Source: Saccharospirillum sp043196875
Lineage (GTDB): Bacteria; Pseudomonadota; Gammaproteobacteria; Pseudomonadales; Natronospirillaceae
Length of the DNA stretch: 64,000 nucleotides
Assembly: GCF_043196875.1 (NCBI RefSeq)
Contig: NZ_JBEBMX010000010.1
Location: 1 to 64,000, forward strand
Direction: 5' to 3'
The first letter of the stretch is position 1; every line of letters starts with the position of its first letter. The notes under the pieces are model-generated. The model searched no databases and was not told the DNA's origin. It saw only the letters and a program-made list of their open reading frames with translations. The position numbers and the translations under genes are program-made. Shown piece after piece: positions 1 to 8,710 of the stretch.

Positions 1-39
1 TTCAGAAAGCTATCGGCGATTTCGTCGAAAGCGGGGCGC

Positions 40-67
40 ATCTTACCATCGGTTTTGACCTTTGCAA
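40..67 (-). promoter_or_regulatory. Possible sigma70 promoter reading out of the window to the left
   Basis: On the minus strand TTGCAA (62-67) and TAAGAT (40-45) are separated by 16 bp, a reasonable -35/-10 pair for a gene lying left of the window. A short minus-strand frame beginning at the ATG just inside (MRPAFDEIADSF, running off the edge) could be the start of that gene, but there is too little sequence to judge. Confidence 0.3.
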
Positions 68-103
68 GGCTTTTTCTAAAAAAATTATCTAAATCAGTGT
101 GTT

Positions 104-200
104 ACACCGGTTTTAGCGCGCTTTACCAGCACCGGTGTACCGCCGGTCATTGGGCTTTGCTATGGTTGGAGTCCTGTTGAGTGTTCGGTGTACCGGCGGT
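104..200. repeat. Cluster of ACCGGTGT-type repeats upstream of the YbaN gene
   Basis: ACACCGGT (104-111) is the inverted complement of ACCGGTGT (131-138). A 16-bp element at 132-147 recurs at 185-200 with 14 matching bases. The copies bracket the likely promoter of the gene starting at 218. They could be operator copies for a regulator, but no known family motif was recognised. Confidence 0.35.
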
Positions 201-217
201 TTAGAGGAAGTGGGTCC

Positions 218-643
218 ATGCATCGTTGGTTGTTTCGTTGGATGATTTTTACCGCTGGCTGGATCTGTGTCGGACTGGGCGCTTTGGGTGTGGTCTTGCC
301 GGTTTTGCCGACCACGCCCTTTATGTTGCTGGCGGCCTTTTGTTTTGCCCGCACCTCGCCACGCTTCCACCGTTGGTTGTTATCTTCTAAAGTGTTTGGA
401 CCCTTGATCGACAACTGGCAGCGTGAGCGCTATATCGAAAAGCGCTCCAAGCGAACCGCCTTAATGGTGGTGGCCGTTACCTTCGCAGTGTCCATTGCCG
501 TTGTTGATCCCTGGCTGTTGAAGGTCATGCTGGTTGGTTTTTGGGTCGGCTGTACCGTCGGTATCGGACGGCTGTCGACCGTACCATTGTCGCAACGCCA
601 AGCGGCGACAAAGCCGGCCGTTGTACAACGTCGGCCATCCTAA
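218..643 (+). CDS. YbaN family (DUF454) inner-membrane protein
   Basis: A 141-residue small membrane protein of the YbaN/DUF454 family, whose biochemical role is not established. The family signature GVVLPVLPTTPFMLLA lies around residues 24-39, inside a long N-terminal hydrophobic stretch, and a second hydrophobic region spans about 85-115. A basic linker (KRSKRTA) separates them. The ATG at 218 is preceded by GAGGAAG at good spacing; an upstream in-frame GTG at 188 has no such site. E. coli YbaN is about 125 residues, so the length fits. It reads in the same direction as the yej genes but is separated by about 40 bp and need not be co-regulated. Confidence 0.85.
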   Translation: MHRWLFRWMIFTAGWICVGLGALGVVLPVLPTTPFMLLAAFCFARTSPRFHRWLLSSKVFGPLIDNWQRERYIEKRSKRTALMVVAVTFAVSIAVVDPWLLKVMLVGFWVGCTVGIGRLSTVPLSQRQAATKPAVVQRRPS

Positions 644-681
644 TAAGAACATCACATCATCTAATTTGTGAGGGAGTCATT

Positions 682-2496
682 ATGAGAGCCCGTCTTGCGG
701 CTGTGGTTACTGTGTGTCTGGCGTTTCCGGCGCTTGCTGAGGAAGACGTTACCGTCTCCTATTACATCGCCGAACGTGGCGAGCCCAAATACCAGCAAGG
801 CTTCGAGCATTGGGATTATGTGAATCCGGATGCGCCTCGAACCGGATCAGTAACCTACGGCGCTCGTGGCACTTTTGATAACTTCAATCGCTTTGCGCTG
901 CGCGGCACAACTCCTGCGAGTATCGCCTCTTATCTGTTTGATTCTCTGATGGTCGGTAATGGCGATGAAGTTGGAGTCTACTACGGGCTGATTGCCGAGC
1001 AGGTTGAGTATCCTGCGACCAATGACTGGATCATCTTTCATCTGAATCCGGATGCGACTTTTCAGGATGGCAGCCCGATTGAGGCCTCGGATGTCGCCTT
1101 TACGTTTAACCTCCTGATGACCGACGGCGTGCCGCAATTTCGCAATATCTATGAAGGTGTGACCGTTGAGGTTCTGGATACTCGTCGGGTGCGTTTTGAT
1201 CTGCCGGGACCCAGCAAATCGAATCTGGTCGGCCTGGCAGCTTTGCCGGTTCTGCCGGAGCATGATTTCGCTGATCGTGATTTCTCCGAGCCCTTTGAAG
1301 ACGTTCCGCTTGGCAGCGGTGCCTACACCATCAGTGAATATGAGATGGGTCAGTATGTTGTCTATCAGCGAATCGACGATTACTGGGCAATCGATCACCC
1401 GACTCAACGGGGTCAGCTGAACATCGAGCGAGAACGCGTTGACTATTATCTGGACGACACCGTTTTGTTAGAGGCCTTTAAAAAGGGTGACTATGATTAT
1501 CGAACGGAATCGTCTGCCCGCAAGTGGGCGACTCAATACACCGGCAGTAACTTTGATGATGGCTTTATCATAAAGGAAAGTATTCCCCACGAAATACCGA
1601 CCGGCATGCAGGGCTTTGTCTTTAATATCCAACGTCCGGTGTTTGAAGATCGCCGCGTCAGAATGGCGATCAATCAGCTGTTCGATTTTGAATGGACTAA
1701 CACTAACCTGCTCTACGGTTACTACGATCGTACCTACAGCTATTTTCAGAACACCGAATACATGGCCACCGGACTGCCGCAAGAGCAAGAACTGGCTATC
1801 CTGGAAGAATTCCGCGGGCAGATCCCCGATGAGATTTATACCCAGCCCTACAGCAATGTGCAGACCGACGGCAGCGGTAATATCCGGCCACAACTGAGAC
1901 AGGCATTAGCCTTGTTGCGTGAGGCAGGCTATGAAAGTCGCGATGGTCAGATGGTGAATATTGAAACCGGTGAACCCCTGAGTTTTGAGTTGCTGCTTTA
2001 TCGGCCAGATAACGAACGTATTGCCATTCCCTTTAAAGAAAATCTGGCCAAAGCCGGTATTAACATGACCATAAGAACGGTCGACACCACTCAGTATGTC
2101 AATCGTTTGCGTGAGCGTGATTACGATATGGTGTCGCGCGCCTTCTTCAGTTACGCCTACCCCAACGACAACCTTCGAATTCAATGGGGCAGTGGCTATC
2201 TGGATTCCAGCTATAACATGGTGGGCACCCAGGACCCGGTGATTGATGCGCTGATTCAGGGGGTGATGGATAACCAGCAGGATGAAGAGTTATTGCTGGC
2301 CTATGGCCGTGCGCTGGATCGGGTGTTGTTGTGGCGTTATTACGCCGTACCACAATGGCATAACAGCGAACATTGGGTTGCCTACTGGAACAAGTTTGGT
2401 CGGCCAGAGCGCCTTCCCCGTTACTCTCTGGGCGCCTCGTCCTGGTGGTACGATGCGCAGGCGGCGCAAACCTTACCGGAGCGTAACGGTCGTTGA
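682..2496 (+). CDS. yejA: YejA-type periplasmic peptide-binding protein of an ABC importer
   Basis: A 604-residue extracellular solute-binding protein, family 5 (SBP_bac_5), for a peptide importer of the YejABEF type, which in enterobacteria takes up microcin C and other oligopeptides. The N-terminus is a signal peptide with a likely cleavage after FPALA near residue 20. The mature part shows the family's features, including FQDGSPIEASDVAFTFNLL near residues 130-150. The ATG at 682 follows GAGGGAG; the open frame extends upstream to 541 but that part overlaps the YbaN gene and lacks a signal sequence. It is first in a four-gene operon with permeases and ATPase directly downstream. The substrate in this organism is inferred, not seen. 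Confidence 0.9.
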   Translation: MRARLAAVVTVCLAFPALAEEDVTVSYYIAERGEPKYQQGFEHWDYVNPDAPRTGSVTYGARGTFDNFNRFALRGTTPASIASYLFDSLMVGNGDEVGVYYGLIAEQVEYPATNDWIIFHLNPDATFQDGSPIEASDVAFTFNLLMTDGVPQFRNIYEGVTVEVLDTRRVRFDLPGPSKSNLVGLAALPVLPEHDFADRDFSEPFEDVPLGSGAYTISEYEMGQYVVYQRIDDYWAIDHPTQRGQLNIERERVDYYLDDTVLLEAFKKGDYDYRTESSARKWATQYTGSNFDDGFIIKESIPHEIPTGMQGFVFNIQRPVFEDRRVRMAINQLFDFEWTNTNLLYGYYDRTYSYFQNTEYMATGLPQEQELAILEEFRGQIPDEIYTQPYSNVQTDGSGNIRPQLRQALALLREAGYESRDGQMVNIETGEPLSFELLLYRPDNERIAIPFKENLAKAGINMTIRTVDTTQYVNRLRERDYDMVSRAFFSYAYPNDNLRIQWGSGYLDSSYNMVGTQDPVIDALIQGVMDNQQDEELLLAYGRALDRVLLWRYYAVPQWHNSEHWVAYWNKFGRPERLPRYSLGASSWWYDAQAAQTLPERNGR

Positions 2497-2509
2497 GTAA
2501 GCCGATTTT

Positions 2510-3622
2510 ATGACTGCCTATTTAGTACGCCGGCTGTTGCTGATTATTCCGACGCTTTGGGCGATCGTGACCATCAATTTTCTGATTATCCAGGTCGCTC
2601 CCGGCGGTCCGGTTGATCAGATGATTGCCAAGCTGGAAGGCAATACCGCTTCTATGCTGGATCGCGTTACCGGCAACAATCAAAGCGATACCGCCGACAG
2701 TAATCAGCAAAGCAGTGGCAGTGGCAACCGCACTGGAGATTCCTCTTACCGCGGTGCCCGCGGCCTGACTGAAAAAGACATCGAAGCCATCGAAGCGCGT
2801 TTTGGGTTTGATCGACCATTACACGAACGCTATTTCACCATGCTGTGGGATTATCTGCGTTTCGATTTTGGTGACAGCCTGTTTCGTGGTGGGTCCGTTG
2901 TTGATCTGATTGTAGAGCGTATGCCGGTCTCCATTTCTTTGGGACTATGGTCGACGCTGATCATCTATCTGGTCTCTATTCCTTTGGGTATTCGCAAGGC
3001 GGTCAAACACTCTTCCCCTTTTGATGTCTGGACCTCAGGCGTTATTTTCGCTGCCAATGCCATTCCGTCTTTCCTCTTTGCCGTGCTGCTGATCATCCTT
3101 TTTGCCGGCGGCAGCTATTTCGATTGGTTTCCATTGCGTGGTCTGACCTCGTCGAACTGGGAAGAGCTCAGCCTGCTTGGCAAAATCGCTGACTATTTCT
3201 GGCATATGGCATTGCCTATTTTCGCCATGGTAATTGGTGGCTTTGCCGGCCTGACCATGCTGACCAAAAACTCTTTTCTCGATGAAATCCATAAGCAATA
3301 TGTAATGACAGCGCGTGCCAAAGGCGCGACCGAAAAACGCATTCTCTACGGCCATGTGTTCCGCAATGCCATGTTGATCATCATCGCCGGTTTTCCCAGC
3401 GCTTTTATTGCCATCTTCTTCAGTGGTGCGCTGTTAATCGAAACCATTTTCTCACTTGATGGATTGGGACTGCTCGGCTTCGAATCCACGTTACAACGCG
3501 ATTATCCGGTGATGTTTTCCACCCTCTATGTGTTTACCTTGCTGGGTTTGGTGATGAATATCATCAGTGACCTGACCTATACGCTGGTCGATCCACGCAT
3601 TGATTTTGAGGCGCGCTCATGA
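2510..3622 (+). CDS. yejB: YejB-type ABC peptide transporter permease
   Basis: A 370-residue inner-membrane permease with an N-terminal anchor segment (residues 1-30), a long hydrophilic insert (about 40-95, rich in S, N, Q, G) and a binding-protein-dependent transport core with five or six membrane segments. The EAA-type loop that contacts the ATPase reads ARAKGATEKRILYGHVFRNA around residues 267-286. A hydrophilic insert at this place is also typical of E. coli YejB. The gene starts 13 bp after yejA and overlaps yejE by 4 bp (ATGA), so translational coupling is likely. It should form a heterodimer with YejE. Confidence 0.92.
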   Translation: MTAYLVRRLLLIIPTLWAIVTINFLIIQVAPGGPVDQMIAKLEGNTASMLDRVTGNNQSDTADSNQQSSGSGNRTGDSSYRGARGLTEKDIEAIEARFGFDRPLHERYFTMLWDYLRFDFGDSLFRGGSVVDLIVERMPVSISLGLWSTLIIYLVSIPLGIRKAVKHSSPFDVWTSGVIFAANAIPSFLFAVLLIILFAGGSYFDWFPLRGLTSSNWEELSLLGKIADYFWHMALPIFAMVIGGFAGLTMLTKNSFLDEIHKQYVMTARAKGATEKRILYGHVFRNAMLIIIAGFPSAFIAIFFSGALLIETIFSLDGLGLLGFESTLQRDYPVMFSTLYVFTLLGLVMNIISDLTYTLVDPRIDFEARS

Positions 3623-4650
3623 GCTGGTTTCAGTTGACGCCGGTCGGTCGCCAGCGTTGGCAGCGCTTTAAAGCCAATCGTCGAGCCTGGTGGAGTTTAT
3701 GGATTTTCGGCATCGTCTTTGTGGTGTCGATGGCATCGGAATTGGTTGCCAACGATCAGCCATTGCTGATCTGGTACGACGGCCAACCTTATTTCCCGGT
3801 CGCCACGACCTATCTGGAAACCGATTTTGGCGGCGACTTTGAGTTGCCCGCTGATTATCGCGATCCCTATATGCGCGAACTGATCGCTGAAAAGGGTTGG
3901 ATTTTGTGGCCGCCCATTCCATACAGCTACAACACCATTAATTACGATTTGCCAAGCCCGGCACCGAGTCCGCCCACCAGCGATAACTGGCTGGGTACCG
4001 ACGACAAAGGCCGCGATGTTGTAGCGAATCTGCTCTACGGTTTTCGCATATCCGTCCTGTTTGGTTTTGCGGTCACCATTATTACCGCGGTTATCGGCAT
4101 TGCTGCCGGAGCGGTACAGGGTTTTTATGGCGGCCGGCTCGATCTGTTTATGCAGCGCTTTATCGAAATCTGGAGCAGCATGCCGCAGCTGTTTATGCTG
4201 ATTATCCTGATGAGCATCGTTACTCCCGGATTCGGTTGGTTGTTGCTGGTTACGCTGCTGTTTGGCTGGATGGGTTTTGTCGGTGTGGTGCGCGCTGAGT
4301 TTCTGCGCGCGCGTAATTTTGAATACGTCCAGGCAGCGCGTGCCATGGGTATGAGCGACGGGCGCTTGATGTTTCGCCATATTCTGCCCAATGCCATGGT
4401 CGCGACCTTGACCTTTATGCCGTTCACCCTGTCAGGCTCAATCACTATCTTAACGTCACTCGATTTTCTTGGTTTTGGTATGCCGCCGGGGTCTCCTTCG
4501 TTGGGATTATTGCTGGCGCAGGGTAAAGCCAATATTCAGGCACCCTGGCTGGGTTTTACTGCCTTTTTTATCGTTGGTTTTATGCTCACCACGCTGATCT
4601 TTATCGGCGAAGGTGTGCGCGATGCCTTCGATCCGCGTAAGGCCTATTGA
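3619..4650 (+). CDS. yejE: YejE-type ABC peptide transporter permease
   Basis: A 343-residue permease, the partner of YejB. One N-terminal membrane segment (about 26-45) is followed by a roughly 90-residue periplasmic stretch rich in P, Y and D and then the transport core. The ATPase-contacting loop reads YVQAARAMGMSDGRLMFRHI near residue 235. The long loop between the first helix and the core is a YejE trait that distinguishes it from DppC/OppC. The start overlaps the yejB stop by 4 bp and the stop is 1 bp before the yejF start codon, so the three genes are tightly coupled. Confidence 0.92.
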   Translation: MSWFQLTPVGRQRWQRFKANRRAWWSLWIFGIVFVVSMASELVANDQPLLIWYDGQPYFPVATTYLETDFGGDFELPADYRDPYMRELIAEKGWILWPPIPYSYNTINYDLPSPAPSPPTSDNWLGTDDKGRDVVANLLYGFRISVLFGFAVTIITAVIGIAAGAVQGFYGGRLDLFMQRFIEIWSSMPQLFMLIILMSIVTPGFGWLLLVTLLFGWMGFVGVVRAEFLRARNFEYVQAARAMGMSDGRLMFRHILPNAMVATLTFMPFTLSGSITILTSLDFLGFGMPPGSPSLGLLLAQGKANIQAPWLGFTAFFIVGFMLTTLIFIGEGVRDAFDPRKAY

Positions 4651-4651
4651 T

Positions 4652-6238
4652 ATGAGTTTGTTAGCGCTGAAACAGCTGTCGTTAGGCTTTAAGCAAGGCG
4701 ATCAGGTTTTGCCCGTGGTGCACGATGTCAGCCTGGAATTAAACGCCGGAGAAGTAGTGTCGCTGGTGGGCGAAAGTGGCTCGGGTAAGAGCGTCACTGC
4801 GTTATCCATTTTACGTTTGTTGCCGGAACCGCCGCTGACTTTCCTCGGTGGTGATATTGAATGGAACGGGCAGTCGGTGCGCTCGATGAGCGACAACGAA
4901 TTACGTCGTTTACGCGGCGGCAAAATCAGCGTCATTTTTCAGGAACCGATGACCTCGTTAAACCCGCTGCATACCGTTGAGAAACAGCTGGTGGAAATGC
5001 TCGAGTTGCATCGGCCGATGCGTCGCAGCGAGGCCGTTAAACAGGCGTTGGTGATGCTCGAACGCGTCGGCTTGAAATCGCCGGAGAAAAAGTTGCGCGC
5101 TTATCCGCATCAGTTGTCCGGCGGTGAACGGCAAAGGGTGATGATTGCGCTGGCCTTGATGAACGAGCCGGAGCTGTTGATCGCCGACGAACCGACCACC
5201 GCATTGGACGTAACCATTCAGGCACAGATTCTGGAGCTGCTAGTCCGGCTGCAAAAAGAGCTGGGTTTGACGGTGCTTTTTATCACTCACGATCTGACGC
5301 TGGTGAATCGCTTTTCCGATCGGGTGGCGGTAATGGAAGGTGGTCGCTTGGTCGAGGTGGGCACGACACGACAGGTGTTTGATCAGCCGCAGCATCCCTA
5401 CACCCAAAAGTTATTGGCCGCCGAACCGGGCGATGCGCCAGCACCCTTGAACGACGATGCGCCCTTGCTGCTGGAAGCCCAATCAATGCGCGTCTGGTTT
5501 CCGATTCAGCGCGGCATTTTGCGCCGCACCGTGGATCATGTGAAAGCGGTCGACGACATCAGTTTCCGGCTGCATCAAGGTGAGTCGCTGGGTGTGGTGG
5601 GCGAAAGCGGTTCGGGTAAATCGACTTTGGCGCGCGCTCTATTGCGGCTTAATTCGGCTCAGGGCGAGGTGCGTTTTGATGGTCAGGATCTGCAGCCGTT
5701 GAGCAACACCGAACTGCGTCCATACCGACGTGCCATGCAGATTGTCTTTCAGGATCCGTACGGCAGTCTGAGCCCGCGTTTGTCGGTGGAACAGATTGTC
5801 CGCGAAGGGCTCGACATTCATCAGATCGGCACGCCGCAAGAGCGTGAACGCGAAGTGATACGCGCGCTCGAGGAAGTCGAACTGAACCCTGAATTGCGTT
5901 TCCGTTATCCCAACGAATTTTCCGGTGGCCAGCGTCAGCGCATCGCCATCGCGCGGGCTTTGGTGATGCGGCCGCGCTTTATTATTCTCGATGAACCCAC
6001 CTCGTCGCTTGATCGCACGGTGCAGTTTCAGGTGATCGAGTTGCTTAAGCGATTGCAGGCTGATCATGGTCTGGCTTATCTGTTTATCAGCCACGATTTG
6101 AAGGTGGTTAAGGCGCTCTGTCACTCAGTGCTGGTGATGAAAGACGGCCAGGTAGTGGAGCAGGGTGTCGCATCCAGGCTGTTTGCTCAGCCGCAACATC
6201 CGTACACTCAAGCGCTGTTGAAGACGGCTTTTGGCTGA
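4652..6238 (+). CDS. yejF: YejF-type ABC transporter ATPase, two fused nucleotide-binding domains
   Basis: A 528-residue cytoplasmic protein with two complete ABC ATPase modules in tandem. The first has Walker A GESGSGKS at about 40-47 and signature LSGGERQRV; the second has Walker A GESGSGKS near 316 and signature FSGGQRQRI. Each has a Walker B (LLIADEPTTAL, FIILDEPTSSL). This double-length form is characteristic of YejF. Both halves end with the oligopeptide-type C-terminal motif QPQHPYTQ. The chosen ATG (4652) begins just after the yejE stop; the frame is open to 4613 but that would overlap yejE. It powers the YejBE channel. Confidence 0.93.
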   Translation: MSLLALKQLSLGFKQGDQVLPVVHDVSLELNAGEVVSLVGESGSGKSVTALSILRLLPEPPLTFLGGDIEWNGQSVRSMSDNELRRLRGGKISVIFQEPMTSLNPLHTVEKQLVEMLELHRPMRRSEAVKQALVMLERVGLKSPEKKLRAYPHQLSGGERQRVMIALALMNEPELLIADEPTTALDVTIQAQILELLVRLQKELGLTVLFITHDLTLVNRFSDRVAVMEGGRLVEVGTTRQVFDQPQHPYTQKLLAAEPGDAPAPLNDDAPLLLEAQSMRVWFPIQRGILRRTVDHVKAVDDISFRLHQGESLGVVGESGSGKSTLARALLRLNSAQGEVRFDGQDLQPLSNTELRPYRRAMQIVFQDPYGSLSPRLSVEQIVREGLDIHQIGTPQEREREVIRALEEVELNPELRFRYPNEFSGGQRQRIAIARALVMRPRFIILDEPTSSLDRTVQFQVIELLKRLQADHGLAYLFISHDLKVVKALCHSVLVMKDGQVVEQGVASRLFAQPQHPYTQALLKTAFG

Positions 6239-6281
6239 ATGTTTTTAGCTGCGTGACCTCGAATAAAAACAGGATGAACTT

Positions 6282-7190
6282 ATGACCTCTGTTTCGGCGC
6301 CTATCGTCGACCATCGCAAGGGCGTTTTGATTGCCGCTCTGGGCGTGCTGGTATTGAGTTTCGATGCCTTGCTGGTGCGTCTTGTTGGCGCCTCGCCCTA
6401 CGACGTGGGTTTCTGGCGCGGTGCGCTGGTGTTTGTGTCGATGACGAGCTTTATTATTGTCACCGGTCGCGCTCAGCAATTTCGTATCTATGCAGCTCAT
6501 GGTTTGGCAGCGGTAATTGTCACTATTCTGTACGGCATTAACACCGGCTTATTTGTGTTTAGTGTCAACCACACCTCGGTCGCCAACACGGTGGTGGTGT
6601 TGGCGTCGTCTTCGTTTTTTGCCGCTTTATTTTCCTGGGTGCTGTTGCGCGAGACGATTCCGTTGCGCACCTGGATTGCCATTATCGTCGCCATGTCTGG
6701 TGTGCTTATAGTGTTTGCCGGCTCCGTTGGTCTGGATCAATGGCGCGGCGATGCCCTGGCGTTATTGCTGGCCATGCTGATGGGCTTGATGCTCACCTTG
6801 CTGCGCCGCTTGCCCAACTTGCCCAAGATGCCGGTGGTGGCGCTCAGTGGGTTGGTCACATCTTTGTTATGCGTTGCGTTTTCCGACCCGCTGACCTTGG
6901 CGGCAAGCAGCTACGGCTGGTTGGCGGTCATGGGTTTGTTGCAGATGCCGGTTGCCTCGGTATTGATTATGACGGCAACGCGTTATTTGCCAGCGCCTGA
7001 AGTCAGTTTGTTTTTGTTGATCGAAACCTTGCTCGGCCCGGTCTGGGTCTGGCTGGTGTTGAGTGAAGCCATTCCGCCGCTGACCTTTGTTGGTGGCATT
7101 GCCATTATGGGCGCCATCTTCGTGCATTCCTGGCTGTCACTGCGTCGTCCGGAAACCGATCTGGTCACGCCGACCGACCCGCCGCTTTAG
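6282..7190 (+). CDS. EamA/DMT-superfamily transporter
   Basis: A 302-residue membrane protein with about ten hydrophobic segments arranged as two EamA repeats (roughly residues 10-140 and 155-290), the layout of drug/metabolite exporters. The substrate cannot be read from sequence. The start ATG follows AGGATG at acceptable spacing and lies 43 bp after yejF, so it may be co-transcribed or have its own promoter. Its stop codon overlaps that of the opposite-strand CPBP gene (shared bases 7187-7190), leaving no terminator space between the two convergent genes. Confidence 0.85.
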   Translation: MTSVSAPIVDHRKGVLIAALGVLVLSFDALLVRLVGASPYDVGFWRGALVFVSMTSFIIVTGRAQQFRIYAAHGLAAVIVTILYGINTGLFVFSVNHTSVANTVVVLASSSFFAALFSWVLLRETIPLRTWIAIIVAMSGVLIVFAGSVGLDQWRGDALALLLAMLMGLMLTLLRRLPNLPKMPVVALSGLVTSLLCVAFSDPLTLAASSYGWLAVMGLLQMPVASVLIMTATRYLPAPEVSLFLLIETLLGPVWVWLVLSEAIPPLTFVGGIAIMGAIFVHSWLSLRRPETDLVTPTDPPL

Positions 7191-8032
7191 TTCACCGCTA
7201 TTGCCGTTAATGGATAGGTAAACAACAGCAGGTGCGCCAGGTTTAATAGCCAGTGCACCAGCACCGCCCAGAGCAAACGGCCGGTCCATAAATAGGCCAG
7301 GCCGTAGACCAGTCCCGCCAGCGTAACCACAGCAACATAAGTCCAGCCACCGGCCAGATGCGCGATGCCAAACAAGACCGCCGCCAGCACCAGCGCAGGC
7401 CAGGGTCCCAGACGGCGCTGCAGCCAGCCTTGCACGACGCCACGAAACAGCAACTCCTCTGCCAGACAGGTATTGAGCAGGTTGGCGACGGCGAAAATCC
7501 ACAAGGCGGTGGGAATGGCCGGTTGCCAGCTGATCAGTCCGCTCGACCAGGCCAGCAACAAGGGCAGGGCGATACCGCCGGTGAGTGCTGCGATGGTGAG
7601 GGTTTTATTGGGCAGTGGCCGGGCTTCCAGGCTGGAGCGAAACAGCGGCATAAAGGCCAGCAGCGACCAGGCGACCAACACCTTGTCGTGATTGAAATAG
7701 AGACTGCTGGCAATGCTGTTGGCTTTCAGAGCGCTGTCGGCCACAACCACCAGGCCCTGATAACCAGGCACGGCGTGGGCAAACAGCAGCGCGCTGATCA
7801 CCAACCAAAGCGCACCACGAACAAGGTTCAGCCACAGAGGCCCTGGTCGCAATCGCATCCAGGCGGTCAGCAGCACATAACCGAGCGCCACAGCAAAGAA
7901 CAGCCAGTCGGTATAGCCAATCAGAGCGGCGGTAAACAGCAGCAGGGCAGTGCCGCCGTAGCGCAGCCGGTCATGTTGCGCCAGGCCAAGCACGACCAGC
8001 GCCAGTGAATAGAAGAGGGCAAAAGGGAGCAT
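7187..8032 (-). CDS. CPBP family intramembrane metalloprotease (CAAX protease-like)
   Basis: A 281-residue protein with about eight hydrophobic segments. The C-terminal half carries the three Abi/CPBP motifs: EELLFRG (catalytic glutamates and arginine), FGIAHL (first histidine) and VHWLLN (second histidine). Such proteins are intramembrane glutamic/metal proteases; in bacteria some confer bacteriocin immunity or process membrane substrates. No bacteriocin gene is adjacent, so the target is unknown. Transcribed toward, and overlapping, the DMT gene; its start is 103 bp from slyD on the other strand, so the two genes share a divergent promoter region. Confidence 0.85.
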   Translation of the reverse strand: MLPFALFYSLALVVLGLAQHDRLRYGGTALLLFTAALIGYTDWLFFAVALGYVLLTAWMRLRPGPLWLNLVRGALWLVISALLFAHAVPGYQGLVVVADSALKANSIASSLYFNHDKVLVAWSLLAFMPLFRSSLEARPLPNKTLTIAALTGGIALPLLLAWSSGLISWQPAIPTALWIFAVANLLNTCLAEELLFRGVVQGWLQRRLGPWPALVLAAVLFGIAHLAGGWTYVAVVTLAGLVYGLAYLWTGRLLWAVLVHWLLNLAHLLLFTYPLTAIAVN

Positions 8033-8100
8033 GGCAGAGACCGCTGAAAGAATCGCACCAGTTGACCACAGTGGTGACTGGAGTCAACGCCACAGCTGGC

Positions 8101-8106
8101 TATAAT
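8101..8106 (+). promoter_or_regulatory. -10 element of the slyD promoter
   Basis: A consensus TATAAT lies 30 bp upstream of the slyD ATG. No strong -35 sits 16-18 bp upstream. A GTTGAC...GTCAAC inverted repeat (8061-8066 and 8083-8088) with an internal CCACAGTGG occupies that region and might bind a regulator. Confidence 0.5.
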
Positions 8107-8135
8107 GGCGCACCCTTACCGGCGCGGAGAATGTT

Positions 8136-8618
8136 ATGCCGATCGAAAAGAATCAAGTGGTCTTGTTTCACTACAGCGTCAGCGATGAACAAGGTAACGA
8201 CATTGAAAGTTCGCGCAGCGGCGAACCCAATGCCTATTTACATGGCCACGGTGGCATTATCCGTGGTTTGGAAGAAGCGCTGGAAGGGCGTGATGCTGGT
8301 GACAGTTTCAGCGTCACCATCGCGCCGGAAAAGGCCTATGGTCAGCGCCGGCCCGATGCCATGCAGCGGCTGCCGATCAAACATCTGCGCGGTGCCAAAC
8401 GCTGGCAGCCGGGCATGGTTGCCCAGGTGCAGACCGACAAGGGCGTGCGTCATGTGATGGTCGCCAAGGTTGGTCACAAGTTTGCCGACGTCGACACCAA
8501 CCATCCGATGGCCGGTAAAACCCTGACCTTCGATATCGAGATCATTGAAGTGCGCGCCGCCGAGCCGGAAGAGATTGCTCACGGCCATGTGCATGGGCCG
8601 GCCGGGCACCATCACTGA
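8136..8618 (+). CDS. slyD: SlyD-like FKBP-type peptidyl-prolyl isomerase, metal-binding tail
   Basis: A 160-residue cytoplasmic folding catalyst and chaperone. The FKBP domain is split by the insert-in-flap domain (about residues 75-125), as in SlyD. The C-terminus is histidine-rich (HGHVHGPAGHHH), the metal-binding extension that in E. coli SlyD binds nickel and helps hydrogenase maturation; here the tail is short. Motifs such as GHGGIIRGLEEAL and APEKAYGQRRPD match the family. The start is fixed by the family N-terminus (MPIEKNQVV). A strong terminator follows directly. Confidence 0.92.
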   Translation: MPIEKNQVVLFHYSVSDEQGNDIESSRSGEPNAYLHGHGGIIRGLEEALEGRDAGDSFSVTIAPEKAYGQRRPDAMQRLPIKHLRGAKRWQPGMVAQVQTDKGVRHVMVAKVGHKFADVDTNHPMAGKTLTFDIEIIEVRAAEPEEIAHGHVHGPAGHHH

Positions 8619-8623
8619 CGCAT

Positions 8624-8652
8624 AAAAAAAGGCGCCAATCGGCGCCTTTTTG
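8624..8652 (+). terminator. Rho-independent terminator after slyD
   Basis: A perfect GGCGCC-AATC-GGCGCC stem (8631-8646) is flanked by an A-tract on the left and TTTTT on the right. The A-tract allows it to act on minus-strand transcripts from tpx as well, so it is probably bidirectional between the convergent slyD and tpx genes. Confidence 0.9.
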
Positions 8653-8663
8653 TTGAACCCGAA

Positions 8664-8710
8664 TTGCTGCTTAAAAGCTGCTGCCTAAAAGTTGCTGCCT
8701 AAAAGTTGCT
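8664..8710. repeat. Three-copy 14-bp tandem repeat beside the tpx stop codon
   Basis: Units at 8664-8677, 8678-8691 and 8692-8705 read TTGCTGCCTAAAAG with one or two changes, followed by a truncated TTGCT running into the tpx stop codon (8710-8712, minus strand). It lies between the slyD terminator and tpx, and looks like slippage expansion of the sequence after the gene end. Confidence 0.8.

Noticed and set aside
8005..8457. Plus-strand ORF of 150 residues overlapping slyD
   Set aside because: It overlaps the well-supported slyD gene in another frame and the protein is arginine/serine-rich without recognisable features.
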